DNA of 64,000 nt from positions 2,975,486 to 3,039,485 of the forward strand of contig NW_006921540.1 in the NCBI RefSeq assembly GCF_000340215.1. Direction: 5' to 3'. Each line of letters opens with the position of its first letter. The stretch's first letter is position 1. A program made the translations under genes and the position numbers. Shown piece by piece: positions 1 to 9,879 of this stretch. The notes under the pieces are model-generated. The model ran no database searches and was not told the DNA's origin. It saw only the letters and a list, made by a program, of their open reading frames with translations. The stretch is from Pseudocercospora fijiensis CIRAD86. Its lineage: Eukaryota; Ascomycota; Dothideomycetes; Mycosphaerellales; Mycosphaerellaceae.

Positions 1-900
1 TACTTCTTTACTATAGCTAGTTGTTCCGAGCTTATAGCGTAGGATTTCTTGTACGGAGGCTTAGTACCCTCCTTCAAGTTAATCGCATAATCTAATAGAC
101 TATAGTCCGGTAGTTTGAACTCGCTCTTATACTTAAATACATCCGCGATCTAATAATACTCGGGGGGCAACTTCTCCTTTAGGTTACGTTTCTTCTATAT
201 ATCTATGAATATTTTAATGTCTTCCGGACTTATTGCCCTTAGTTCCGCTTCGGGTCTACTAGTGCTAGTAGATAACGCGGCGTAGAATATATTGTCGAGG
301 GGATCGTCTTCTAGTATCTCGAAGCTACTAACATATGTATCGTCCTTTAGGAAATCTTCTAGCTATAGGACGTATAACTCTAGTCCGTCCTCGGCGTTAC
401 GTCCTTAGCGTCGATTGCGTTTCGCTATTCGAATAAACGCATCGGCACTAATTATACAAATGTTATAATCTCTATAGGCAATAGGTACATAGGAGTGTAC
501 TTTGCCGCGACTATCGATAGAGACTATACACGCGCGGCCTCCTTTATTGTATTCGATATAACATCGAGGAGAATTAAATATAATTATGCGGTCTTTAAAA
601 CTGATAGTAGGGTCGTAGTCTTCTAGCCAATCTATGCCGAACACGAGGTTATATTAATCTAGGTCGGTAATGTAGAATAAACGCTGCTTAGTATAGTCTC
701 CGATCGTGTTAGTAATAAATGCTGCATATATAATAGATTTTCGCCGCCTATTAGCTAGGCGGAGGCGCTTCGGAGTAGCAAGAGGAAAGGATTGAATCTT
801 GTTTACGCGTATAAAGTTCGGATAGGAGAAGCACGTAGTAGCTCTACAATCGAGGAGACTGTAGGCATTAATATTATTTCGAGAGGAAGTAGTTACTTTA
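1..900 (-). pseudogene. gypsy pol remnant: protease and N-terminal reverse transcriptase
   Basis: An open stretch at 405-644 (minus) reads GIDWLEDYDPTISFKDRIII, the block that follows the active site in fungal gypsy retropepsins. From about 180 down to 1 the minus strand reads FKLPDYSLLDYAINLKEG followed by KPPYKKSYA, the usual N-terminal entry of gypsy reverse transcriptase. Catalytic RT, RNase H and integrase lie beyond the window. Stop codons fall at Gln/Trp positions, as RIP would produce. The product would be a retrotransposon polyprotein and the copy cannot be functional. Confidence 0.82.
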
Positions 901-999
901 GCGGAATATACTAGGTGTCTGCTATACTTAGGTTCTATATAAGTTGACTCTACAACTCCTTCTGTTATTGCTATATAGGTAAGGAGCTAATTATTATCC

Positions 1000-3560
1000 T
1001 GTATGCAACCTAGCACCTCGTCGTTCTATTAATCTTCTAGTAATTCTTTATCTAGTGCTTCTTCGATCGTAGCTTTATATATATTCGCCTTAGTCGCGCG
1101 GCTTTGCGCTAAGGCTACTCGTTTTCCGACCCGTTAGTTAGAAGGAGTAGCTAGTCTAGAGTAGGCAGGTATCCGGCAGTGTTATCGGATCTAGTCTATA
1201 TAGCGTTAAATAAGGCTCTACCTCTGTAGCGGCTATTAAAGTCTGCAATTAATATAGAGGTGCCTTAGGGAATACGGCTATCGTACTTATAGCGACTATA
1301 AGAGGAGTAAAGGATGCAGGCAGCGTTATATGTAGTATAACCCTAACCTTAGCACTTCTAATAACGGCCTTCGCGCGTTAAGCGAGCCTTAAAGGCGGCT
1401 ACCTACTTAGGAGACAATTGCGGCTTACGGTAGCGGTCGGAGATAATACGGATAGGAGCACCGCCTCCGCTGCTATTATTGTTGCTATTAGTATTGCGAG
1501 AACCGCTACTATTACTAGTGCTAGTTCCGCTAGAGTTGAATGTCCTAGTAGATGCTAAGTTTACGCCTCCTATATTGCGAGGGGCGCGCGTATTAGAACT
1601 ATTAGCGTTGTTCTTGCTACTATCGTTCTTAGCGGCGAGAGCCTTTATAAGCTTAAAAGATTGCTTACGGAGTTTTCCCTAATAAATAATCTCTTCTAGG
1701 GTCGAGTAGATATACTATATTAATGCATCCTTGTATTTGCGGTTTAGCTTAGCCTACAGCTTAGCAGCCGTTATTAGTTTATTAGCTTCTATAGATAGAG
1801 TCTCCTATTCTACAACAAACTAAGAGAATGAGTTGTCCTTCTATATTAAGGTAGCGAGCTTATACGAGGCCCTACGCTCCTTATCGTTGTCTCCGAACTT
1901 CTTGTCTATTGCTGCCTAAGCCTTATTAAGGTCTTGCTACTTCTTAGCACCTCGGACAGTGTAAAGTTAAATGAATTTCTTCGTAAGGCTATTAGCCGTA
2001 GTACGCATCTTAATGTAATTATAGATCTCCGTAATCTAGGAGTTCTCTAAATATATAGCGGCAATCTTGCTCTGTATCTAGTCCTTCTAGTTATCGTATT
2101 TGGACTTGTCTAATCTATCGAAGAAATCTAGGTCTAGAAACTTGACCTTAGTAGCGTAGAAGTAGTTCGACTTCTATAAGGTCGTAGATATAGGCGTGCC
2201 TACGCGAGGATTCTACGAGGGCAGTTGCGGCGGCTATACTAGTGCAACGGGAGCCTACGTCGGTGCAGGTACGGCTATATTATTGCGTATCGGAGGCACT
2301 CGTCGTAAGCGCCTAGTAGTTAGCACTAGTAGTAGAGGCGGCGGCACCGATTGCTACTACTACTTAAGGGTGTCGACTATATTATTAAGTAATATAACTT
2401 GTACTTCGAGATTAGCGATACGGTCTTCCTAGTTACTAATCCGCGCTTCCTTCTAGGCAATCTCGTTATAAGCCTATCGGATAGTGTCTTCGAAGTTATT
2501 AAGGTTATTCTCCGCCTTATCTAACTCTTAGCACTTCTAGTTGTACTCTTCTTGCGAGACGCCGCCGGTAGTTACTCTATCGTCTCGTAAATCCTAGACC
2601 TCCTTATTAAGGTTCTTAATGTCCTTCTTATATCGCTCGCTCTTGTCGGCCAAATCTATATATGCCTTCTTTATAGATTGGTAGCGGACAGTAAGGTGCT
2701 TTACTGCCTTATACGTGTCTTCTAGTGCTCGATTAACAAGGCGCTTAAGACCCTCTAGTCTATTAGCCTTATACTCTACTGTTAGGTCTAATTCGTCTAT
2801 ATAGTTAGTTAAGTCAATCTCTTCTCCGAGTCTATTATCCGAAAACTCAAAGCGTACTTATCGATGCTTATTCTTTAGTTCCTTAGCAGGAGGAGCGCTA
2901 AATAGAGAGCTGCCTCGAGAGAACGGCGCGCTACTACCGAAAGCGGCGCCTATTCCTACTTTGCTAAATATATTGTTGCTAAACCCTATAGCAGCTGCTA
3001 AGTAGGGGCGGCGACTCGGAAAGGGTTCTTAGGACTGCGACTAAGTGCCGCGCACTATCTAAGAGTCTTAGGTCTCTACGTCGGGTAGATCGCCGTTCTC
3101 GTATATAGAATTAAGGTCCTACCGGATCTGCTTCTCGAGATCCTGCTTACGCTATTGTTCGCGGTCTATAGGCGTAGACTCGTAGGTAATATCGTAGAAG
3201 TCGGAGGGATCGTTAGGAGGTTCTAGCGACGCGAGTCTATATCGCTCGAGTGCTTAGTAGGTCTTATAAGAGGAAAGGGCTGCTCTAGCTTTACGTATAG
3301 CCTCCGCCGCAGCGCTCGATATAGAGCTCTTAGACTTACTATAGTCGCGCGATACGGACGACTAAGTATACTATAGTGTTAGTAAACCTACCTTTAGGTA
3401 TACCTAATACTTTAAGGCGCTCGTAGGAGTCGCCGACGTAGTTCTTAGAGTCGCGAGTAAGTAGCAATAGCTTATTACGTACGTAGAAACCTTCTCGACT
3501 ACTTATCGACTCGATAGTACGACGTAATGTTAAAGGTAGCACGTATTTAGGAAGATAGAA
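1000..3560 (-). pseudogene. gypsy gag-like region, RIP-degraded
   Basis: This lies between the minus-strand LTR and the protease, the normal place for gag. The minus strand shows charged, coiled-coil-like sequence around 2450-2900 and low-complexity Ser/Asn/Gly sequence around 1440-1620. A 67-codon open piece lies at 3339-3542. I see no clear capsid motif and am assigning it by position, so the exact start and stop are not known. The open stretches on the plus strand here (1479-1682, 2196-2432) have no support and are shadows. Confidence 0.5.
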
Positions 3561-3677
3561 CGTCGCACGAAGTATCTAAGAGAGCGCGAGAACGCGCGAG
3601 CTAAATAGGTAGCGACAAGCGCTAAGACACGGGACGGCCTGTCCCTCTTTTACATACTTAGACCCTGTCTCGTAACA

Positions 3678-5040
3678 CCTATAGCCGGCAACCTAGTATA
3701 GTTCTAACTCTTTTTCTCTAGCTTCGTCGTCTAGTAATATATACGAACTCGAGCTTATAGAGATATAACCGATTCGAGGCTATTTAAAAGAACCTAATCG
3801 AGCGCCCTAAAACCGATGCCTAGAATATCGCATAGAATAAGCGATAGCAAAAGCGGCCTCCTTAGCGCCTACTCCGTTTTATCTAAGACGTTAAGACCCG
3901 GTTCGATTCGACTTTCTATATAGTTACGAGAGGATGTACTTTACGTACCGCTCTCGAGATCTATTAGAGTTCCGAGGGTATTAAGTAGCTCGGCCTTACC
4001 GCCGCCGAATAGCGCTAAGTAGAGTATCTCGTCGATATTAGTAAGCATTACGCGAAGGTTACTACTACGATTAGAAGAACCCGAGGACCGACGATCTACC
4101 TTGTCTTTACGTACTATAACTAGCTCTTTAACGAGCTCGAGGAAACCGTAGCTAAGCTAGCTAAGAAGAGCGTTCCCTAGAAAGTAGCTATAACGAAAGC
4201 TATAGACACCTCCTATACTAAGTTGCATAAATATTATAGTGCTACCTTTAACTCGTTCGGGAATATCTATAGCGTTGCGTGCTTGCTTAACTCGGTAGAA
4301 AAGGATATATACTAGTAGAGGCCGGAATAGAAGACGGACGAGGTATAGCCGAAGCATTACTAGACTATTCTAGAAAAGATGTTCTACGAGCGTCGGAAAG
4401 AAACTAGTCTAAATGTAGCTCCTATAAAGAAAAAGAAGGTTTAGAAGGCTCCGATATTATACCTGTTTCGTAGGTAGGAAGTAGAGGCAGAAGAGGAAGT
4501 AACTACTAAAGTAAATAAAGAAGAGTTCGATCTCTATTAGCGCGCGAGTAAGTATAAACCCGTAGGCTCGGAAAGAGGGCTAATAATCTCTAGATCTTAC
4601 CGGTCTTCTAGACGAATTCGGAGACGATATTCTCGCTATATAGCAGCGGTTAGAGCCTAAGTTTCTAACGATAGCGTCGGTCGCTCGGGACGTCCTCGCT
4701 ATCCCGAGCGTAGGTATAGGCTATAAGAGGTCTTTTAGTATCGCTCGTTACTAGGGCCGCTTTAATCGAACATACTCGCCTACTACCTTCGAATCTATTA
4801 TAGTATTCCGATACTATCTCCTCTACTAGAATCGCTAAGGCAGGTTACTAAAGATTATACTAAAGGAGTTAATCGAGGAATTAGAAAACCTTAAGATCGA
4901 AGAAACCTAGGAGCGCGAAGAGAATACGAAATTTAGTCTAAGCGAAACCCTAATTAGCGATAACGAAGAGGAGGAGGGCGGAGGTAGAAGGCGATACCGG
5001 GTCGAGAAGCGGAAACATATATAGGCTTAGAGTAGCTTTA
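3678..5040 (+). pseudogene. hAT transposase, C-terminal half (copy 1)
   Basis: Translation with RIP stops read through gives DVKTRFDSTFY (hAT block DVxTRWNST), then VEYLVDISKHYAKVTTTI and TIYLVFTYYNQLFNELEE, all characteristic of the hAT RNase-H-like region. Further on, ARDVLAIP followed by GYKRSFSIAR (about 4695-4745) matches the hAT C-terminal dimerisation domain, where families have S.xxxxERxFS. The N-terminal half, with the first catalytic aspartates, is missing because the gypsy element is inserted at 3677. About one in fifteen codons is a stop at a Gln/Trp position. Non-functional. Confidence 0.85.
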
Positions 5041-5380
5041 AGGAGACGAAGCGTTTACGTATAAGGTAATATAGCCGGCGTATATAGCCGGTATATGTCC
5101 GAAATGTATTTCGAATTCCTAGGACCTAAATAGACTAGTTGCTATAGCAACCGACCCCGCTTACCTATAGACTATTTCTAATTCTCTATTCGCTCTTCCT
5201 CTCCTTCTTCCCTTTCCCTATATTCTTAAAGATAAATATGCCTTAAGGATTCGGCTCTTCGGGCCTTCCTAAGCCGGCTGCCTCCCCTTCCTTAAGCTAC
5301 TATCCTTTATTCGAATCTAACGATAACCTACTAAGGCGGTTTAATAGAAGACTATTTGTTCTAGAAGGCAAGAAGCATTA

Positions 5381-6112
5381 ATGTCTCCTTACGATTATAT
5401 ACTTATTAATTTTCTAGGTCCTACCGATATACCCTCGTCGCCTAAACGCGTAGATAAATATCTTTAGAGGCTAAAGGGCAAGGGTAAAGTAAGCTAAGTA
5501 TAGGGAGACCGTAGCGAGAACGAGATATCGGAAGAGTAAGGCTCTCCGTAGTATATACGAAGGAAGGGGGTTCCTCGGAAAACAGTACCGAAAAACAAGA
5601 AGGCTTTAGGTAGATAAGAGAAGGCTAAAAAGAGTAGGTAGACGAAGACTATCGCGAAGAAAAGTTATCTTTCTATTAAAAAAAAGGGAACAAGGTAGGA
5701 CTCGACGATAAAGAAGCGGCGCTTTAAACTAGGTACTATTACCCTTCGCTAGATCCGGCTTTTTTAAAACAAAAGAGGGACCGAGCTTTTAATCCTTAAG
5801 ACTCCCTTCTAGCGACTCGTCCGAGAAATTATATTAGATTTTCGGTCTAGTATACGATTTACGGCTAAGGCGATTAGTGCTCTTTAGGAAGCTACGGAGG
5901 CATTTCTCGTAACCGAGCTTAAGCTTTTAAACCTCCTTGCTATCTATACGAAGCGGGTTACTCTTTAAAATAAAGATATATAGCTTCTAGCTAAAATTCG
6001 GCGTCGGTTTATAGCGGATTAGTTAGAAATTGTATTTAGTCGTTAGATTAACCTAGGAGGAGGCCTATTTTCGCATCCTTTTACCGGCTATAGGTGCCGG
6101 CTATATTTCTAA
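5381..6112 (+). pseudogene. Histone H3-like gene A (copy 1), RIP-degraded
   Basis: One reading frame from an ATG at 5381 gives about 243 residues. There is an unusual basic N-terminal tail of about 110 residues (starting MSPYDYILINFLGP, later RKGVPRKTVPKNKK), then an H3 histone fold. Fold landmarks are RRFKLGTITLR, FQNKRGTELLI, KTPFQRLVREI, RFTAKAISALQEATEAFLV, LLAIYTKRVTLQNKDIQLL and KIRRRF, with Q standing at TAG/TAA codons. These align with canonical GTVALREIR, STELLI, LPFQRLVREIA, LQEASEAYLV and [23 protein letters not shown]. Two extra residues precede TELLI and the C-terminus extends about 30 residues. The fold is unmistakable. Whether it was a CenH3-like or replication-type variant is unclear. 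It lies directly downstream of the transposase. Confidence 0.85.
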
Positions 6113-6412
6113 TTTTATCTCCGCGCCGTCCCTAAATCTAAGGTACGAAGTAGAAACCTAGCGCTCTATATTTACCCGGCTATTATAGAGACGAGCTATA
6201 TTTAGATTAGTTTCTTCGTATATCGCGACCTAGCGGGTAGTAAGCGAAAGGGCGATAGAACGTTTATAATACGTCTCTATTTAGACCTAAAACACAAAGG
6301 TCCTAAGGAGCCCTAGTATCCTAACTATAAGGAGATTCTTTAGTATTAGCACTTTAATCCTCTATACTACAAGGCAGATAGCAAGCCTACGAGAGAGAAA
6401 CTTTAACGAGAA
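6113..6412 (+). other. Unrecognised coding-like stretch after H3-A (copy 1)
   Basis: One frame is open apart from RIP-type stops and reads YRDLAGSKRKGDRTFIIRLY and later LDLKHKGPKEPQ. It ends at the 363-bp repeat, or in copy 2 at a 475-bp insertion, so it may be the truncated start of a larger gene or a downstream exon of H3-A. The phrase resembles integrase-like YRDI...HxKG patterns only weakly. I assign no function. The same stretch is at 18,004-18,298 in copy 2. Confidence 0.35.
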
Positions 6413-7119
6413 ATTCTCTATAATATATAGCGCTATTGTATAGCTATAGATGCGCACTAAGTCCGGCAACTCGAAGAAGATTTAAGACAGCGACCGAGTA
6501 GGAGAATAACAGTATATTAGTAGAGTCGAGGTCTTATAAGCGAAGCACAAGATAATATAGGCTCTTAGTCGTATAGAGTAACGTACTATATAAATAACTA
6601 GGCGTACTACTCTTATTTACTTACGACCTATATCCTAGGATGCTCTACTCGTACTTTTTATACTCTTTTCTAATACCTTACCTATAATCGCTCCGCGACA
6701 ACCGAGTGAATATAAGCTATAGGATTTCCGCTCGGTACCTTAGCCTTCGAGATACGGCGGAGTTGATTCTCTATAATACGTAGCGCTATTGTATAGCTAT
6801 AGATACGCACTAAGTCCGGTAACTCGAAGAAGATTTAAGATAGCGACCGAGTAGGAGAATAACAGTATATTACTAGAGTCGAGGTCTTATAAGCGAAGTA
6901 CGAGATAATATAGGCTCTTAGTCGTATAGAGTAACGTACTATATAAATAACTAGGCGTACTACTCTTATTCACTTACGACCTATATCCTAGGATACTATT
7001 CTCGTACTTTTTATACTCTTTTCTAATACCTTACCTATAAGCGCTCCGCGACAACCGAGTGAATATAAGCTGTAGGGTTTCCGCTCGGTACCTTAGCCTC
7101 CGAGATAGGGCGGAGTTGA
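6413..7119 (+). repeat. 363-bp unit in tandem duplicate (copy 1)
   Basis: The sequence starting ATTCTCTATAATA at 6413 recurs at 6776, a period of 363 bp. Each unit ends near GCGGAGTTGA. Internal landmarks such as CGCACTAAGTCCGG, TAGGCGTACTACTCTTA and TTTCCGCTCGGTACC are shared. Copy 2 has the unit once (18,779-19,141). I see no coding capacity. It could be a solo-LTR-like relic or a local duplication. Confidence 0.85.
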
Positions 7120-7397
7120 ATTTAGAGCGATAGCCGGCACTCGTAGCCGGCATATAGAGACGGTAGTAGGCCTTTTCCTACTAAATAACTAGCTTGTTTA
7201 GTATAGCCTACCTAATATTTCTTATATTTACTAGCAATAGGCCTAGGTTACTTATAAGATTACTATAGCTAGTAAAGGCATTACTAAAGAATATCTATAC
7301 TATAGTAGGATACTATTATTACGCCGGCTATTTATTAAAAGGAGGCTTTCGCCTATTACTATGCCGGCTATATATGCCGGCTATATTTCAAAGTCTG

Positions 7398-7455
7398 CCG
7401 TACCTGCCTTTTTTAGCCGTGCCTACCTTTTTTAGCCGTACCTGCCTTCTTTCCT
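7398..7455 (+). repeat. 19-bp tandem repeat upstream of H3-B, three copies
   Basis: The unit GTACCTGCCTTTTTTAGCC is repeated about three times in copy 1. It is pyrimidine-rich and lies about 200 bp before the inferred H3-B start, where fungal promoters often have CT tracts. In hAT copy 2 (about 19,420-19,490) there are about four units. Confidence 0.7.
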
Positions 7456-7659
7456 TGCTCTAACGTTACTATAATATAGGCTTGCGCAAAGCTTACTCTA
7501 TTGCCTAGCGACACCGCGACACTACTGCTATATTTAACCTTTGTATCGATACCTATACCTCTACGCTTTATATCTACTACCTCCGTAATACCCTCGCTCT
7601 ATGCGCGCCTTCGTATACCTTCGTAACGTACTTTTTTCCTCAATTCGACGACTTTTATA

Positions 7660-8473
7660 ATAGCGAGTCTACTTAACTAAGTTACGACGCCTCGCAAGAA
7701 GGGACCTAGTGCTTCTACGGATCGCAATAAGACCGGAAATAGTAGAACGAGTATAGTATATTAACGTAAGAGGGCTACTACTACTACCGCTAGCTCCGGT
7801 ACTAGAAAGGGCGTCGCGAGTAAGGCTCCGCGTAAGATAACGGCGGGCAAGGCTCTACGCAAGACGACAACTAGCGCTTCTACTACTAGTAGTAATCGTA
7901 CGAAGCGTCGATAGCGCCTAGGAAGTAAGTCCTATTTATAGCCGGTAGCGTAGCCGGTAGCGTAGCCGGTAGCGTAGCCGGCATTCTTACTATCTTTTTA
8001 CTAATCCTTCTTTAGCCGTAGCCCTCCGTTAGATTCGGTAGTATTAGAAGAGTTCTAAGCTCCTAATCCGCAAAGCTCCTTTCTAACGACTTATTCGCGA
8101 AATTGCCTAGGATTATAGAACGGACCTTCGCTTCTAAGCCTCCGCGATAGGCGCCCTTTAAGAGGCTATAGAAGCCTACCTAGTTCGTATCTTCGAATAT
8201 ATATTTCTCTTCTACCTCTTTTCGGACTATACTAATACTATTTTAGCGGTAAACCTTATAGCTATCTACGCGAAGCGTATAACGATTATAGACAAGGATT
8301 TTAAAGTACTCGATTAGATTCTAAAAGGCTAGAATGTCTACATTCGAGACGGTACTAGGTAGGATAGATGTTCTAGTAGGAAGGATATTCGTAGTATTAT
8401 CTACAAGCTTTTCTATATACGAAATGAGCCGCTATTATACGGCGCTGTATACCGCGCTCTAAATACTCTCTAA
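7660..8473 (+). pseudogene. Histone H3-like gene B with intron (copy 1), RIP-degraded
   Basis: Two exons (7660-7924, 8016-8473) joined across a GTAAGT...TTTAG intron give about 240 residues. The inferred start is ATA at 7660, read as a RIP-mutated ATG. The tail (about 88 residues) contains TRKGVASKAPRK then AGKALRKT. This aligns residue for residue with H3 ARKSTGGKAPRK...TKAARKS, keeping the equivalents of K9, K14, K18, K23 and K27. After the splice the fold reads GTVALR, SSKLLIRKAPFQRLIREIA, DYRTDLRFQASAIGALQEA, EAYLVRIFE, IAIYAKRITIIDKDF. The splice falls exactly inside GTVALR, which supports the intron. A possible second intron or insertion (about 20 residues) separates RIFE from the AIYAKR strand, and a C-terminal extension of about 45 residues follows. 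RIP stops sit at Gln positions. It resembles canonical H3 more closely than gene A does. Confidence 0.88.
7925..8015 (+). other. Intron of H3-B with GCCGG(T/C)AGC repeats
   Basis: Donor GTAAGTCC, branch-like TACTAATCC and acceptor TTCTTTAG are visible. Splicing rebuilds the H3 sequence GTVALR. The intron body is mostly the AGCCGGTAGCGT minisatellite found throughout this element. The same intron is at 19,966-20,056 in copy 2. Confidence 0.8.
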
Positions 8474-8550
8474 GTATATATATATAGTATAGTATGCTTT
8501 ATTAGCCGTACGGAATAGAAGTCTCCTAAAATCCCGTTAGTACTAAGGAG

Positions 8551-8612
8551 TAAAAAGGCCGGCTACGCTGCCGGCTACGCTGCCGGCTACGCTACTAGCT
8601 ACGCTGCTAGGT
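8551..8612 (+). repeat. GCCGGCTACGCT minisatellite after H3-B (copy 1)
   Basis: About five tandem units of GCCGGCTACGCT, the last ones mutated to ACTAGCTACGCT. The palindromic core AGCCGGCT is shared with arrays in every inferred intron of the element. The equivalent array in copy 2 is at about 20,598-20,652. Confidence 0.9.
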
Positions 8613-8639
8613 TTTTTAAAGAACTAAAAGAAGATAGAC

Positions 8640-9196
8640 ATTCCGGTTAATTTGTATTAGTTTGGATTTTTATAAAAAGAAAATAGGGAAAAATAAGGAA
8701 GGTTAAAGAGCCTAATAGTTATAGTTATAGGCACTATCCCTGTTTTCTAGAGTATATTATACACCTACCTTCGTAACTCTACCTAATACTCCCTCTAAAT
8801 ATCCTTATACTCTACCTACTAGAAATTCATCTAGGTACCTAGACCTGTAGCTACCTCTATATCTTTTACTATCTTCTACAGGTTAAAGGCCTCTTCTATA
8901 GTAGCCTCTACCTCCTTATATAATACGAAGTTACTACCTGCCCTACCCTTTATATCTCCTAAATAACTAAGAGTTCTAAGGAACGAACTAGCATTCGGCC
9001 TTAGTATAGCGAGTAACTAGTAGAACGTTCTATAGAGCTGCCTTATAGCTCTTTTATATACTATGCCGATACCGAGGGATAAGCTATCCTAGTACTTAAT
9101 ATTGTCGAATAGTTCGGTAGGAAAGTGTATAAACTTCTTAAGGAGGAGGACTTCTAGGGAAATCGATGAGTTCTACCTAGATCTAGATAAAGACAT
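8640..9196 (-). pseudogene. Small minus-strand ORF of the hAT element, unknown (copy 1)
   Basis: From an ATG at 9196 the minus strand encodes about 175 residues once TAG/TAA at Gln positions are read through. It begins MSLSRSRQNSSISLEVLLLK, with later blocks KFIHFPTELFDNIKY, AIRQLYRTFYQLLAILRP and KEVEATIEEAFNLQKIVKDI. It looks helical and soluble. I recognise no family. The same ORF is in copy 2, where the ATG has become ATA. It is convergent with H3-B. Confidence 0.55.
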
Positions 9197-9200
9197 TTTA

Positions 9201-9284
9201 CTAAGCAGTTAGGGAATTGAACCGTAAACGAAAGGATGAAATTCATACCTAAGGAGTACAGTTTCCGAACTGAACTATAATGCC
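9201..9284 (-). ncRNA. tRNA-like sequence with A and B box (copy 1)
   Basis: On the minus strand, TAGTTCAGTTCGG resembles a pol III A box / D arm, GGTTCAATTCC fits the B box / T loop consensus, and the spacing suits a class II tRNA. A five-pair anticodon-like stem can be drawn. The acceptor stem does not pair, however, and position 33 is not T. It could be a tRNA pseudogene, a tRNA-derived SINE head or an internal pol III promoter just upstream of the minus-strand ORF. Confidence 0.35.
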
Positions 9285-9879
9285 TTATATATATATATGT
9301 GTGCTTTTAATTAGTTAGTGCCCTTAGCTAATTGTCTATAGATTTGAGGTTATATAAGTACCTTTATACAACTACGTAGCCTAAGTAGGATTCGAAAATT
9401 CTATAAGTACTAAGGACTAAAAATGCCGGCTACGCTGCCGGCTATACTACTAAGTCTTACAAAGGGCTTGCTTAAAGCTACGTATATATTCGTATACTTC
9501 TTAAAAACCGATAAATTATATAGTTCGAACTAGCTACTTATATAGTTGCTTAGCAAACCAACCCAAACTAAACTAGAGTTTCGGCTTAGCAAACTAAACT
9601 AAACTAACCCGAACTACTGCGGGGTCTAATTAGGTATACCTTAGTTAAGAAAGCATAACCTAGCCGTAGACTAGAAAAGAGAAGTACTTACATTTAAGGA
9701 ATGCGACTATATAATCGGCATTCAATCTATATAGCGGTAGCGTTCGTAGATAGATAAGATTAACAAGCGTAGAGCGACTCGTAAGACGTTTACGTCGATA
9801 GGAATTACGGAGAACCGTATTTAACCCGGATCGATACTACCGTTAGGTTAGAAGGGTTATAATAATAATTACGGGAAGG

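Larger units (their letters stand above)
1..3677 (-). mobile_element. Ty3/gypsy LTR retrotransposon, minus strand, cut by window start
   Basis: Read on the minus strand this is the 5' part of a gypsy element: LTR, gag-like region, aspartic protease, then the first residues of reverse transcriptase. The outer LTR edge is placed at 3677, where the minus strand begins TGTTACGAGACAGGG and the sequence passes into the hAT copy. The uninterrupted hAT copy 2 continues across the same point, and CCTAT next to the junction is a candidate 5-bp target duplication. The rest of pol and the 3' LTR lie outside the window, so the inner LTR end cannot be set. The element is heavily RIP-mutated. Confidence 0.85.
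3678..9628 (+). mobile_element. hAT transposon copy 1 (5' truncated), carrying two H3-like genes
   Basis: This is a near-identical direct repeat of 15,566-21,667. It starts inside the transposase gene because the minus-strand gypsy element interrupts it. The right end is intact: it finishes with the terminal repeat GAACTACTGCGGGGTCTA at 9628, followed by ATTAGGTA (9629-9636), the presumed 8-bp target duplicate whose partner is off-window. Gene order is transposase C-terminal half, H3-A, a 363-bp unit present twice, H3-B, a minus-strand ORF with a tRNA-like sequence, then subterminal repeats. Differences from copy 2 are mostly C/T or G/A transitions. Confidence 0.9.

Noticed and set aside
6113..6412. 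DUF3435/tyrosine-recombinase (Starship captain) fragment
   Set aside because: Only a vague YRD...HKKG-like resemblance, with no catalytic Arg/His/Tyr set. The element is clearly hAT by TSD, TIR and transposase.
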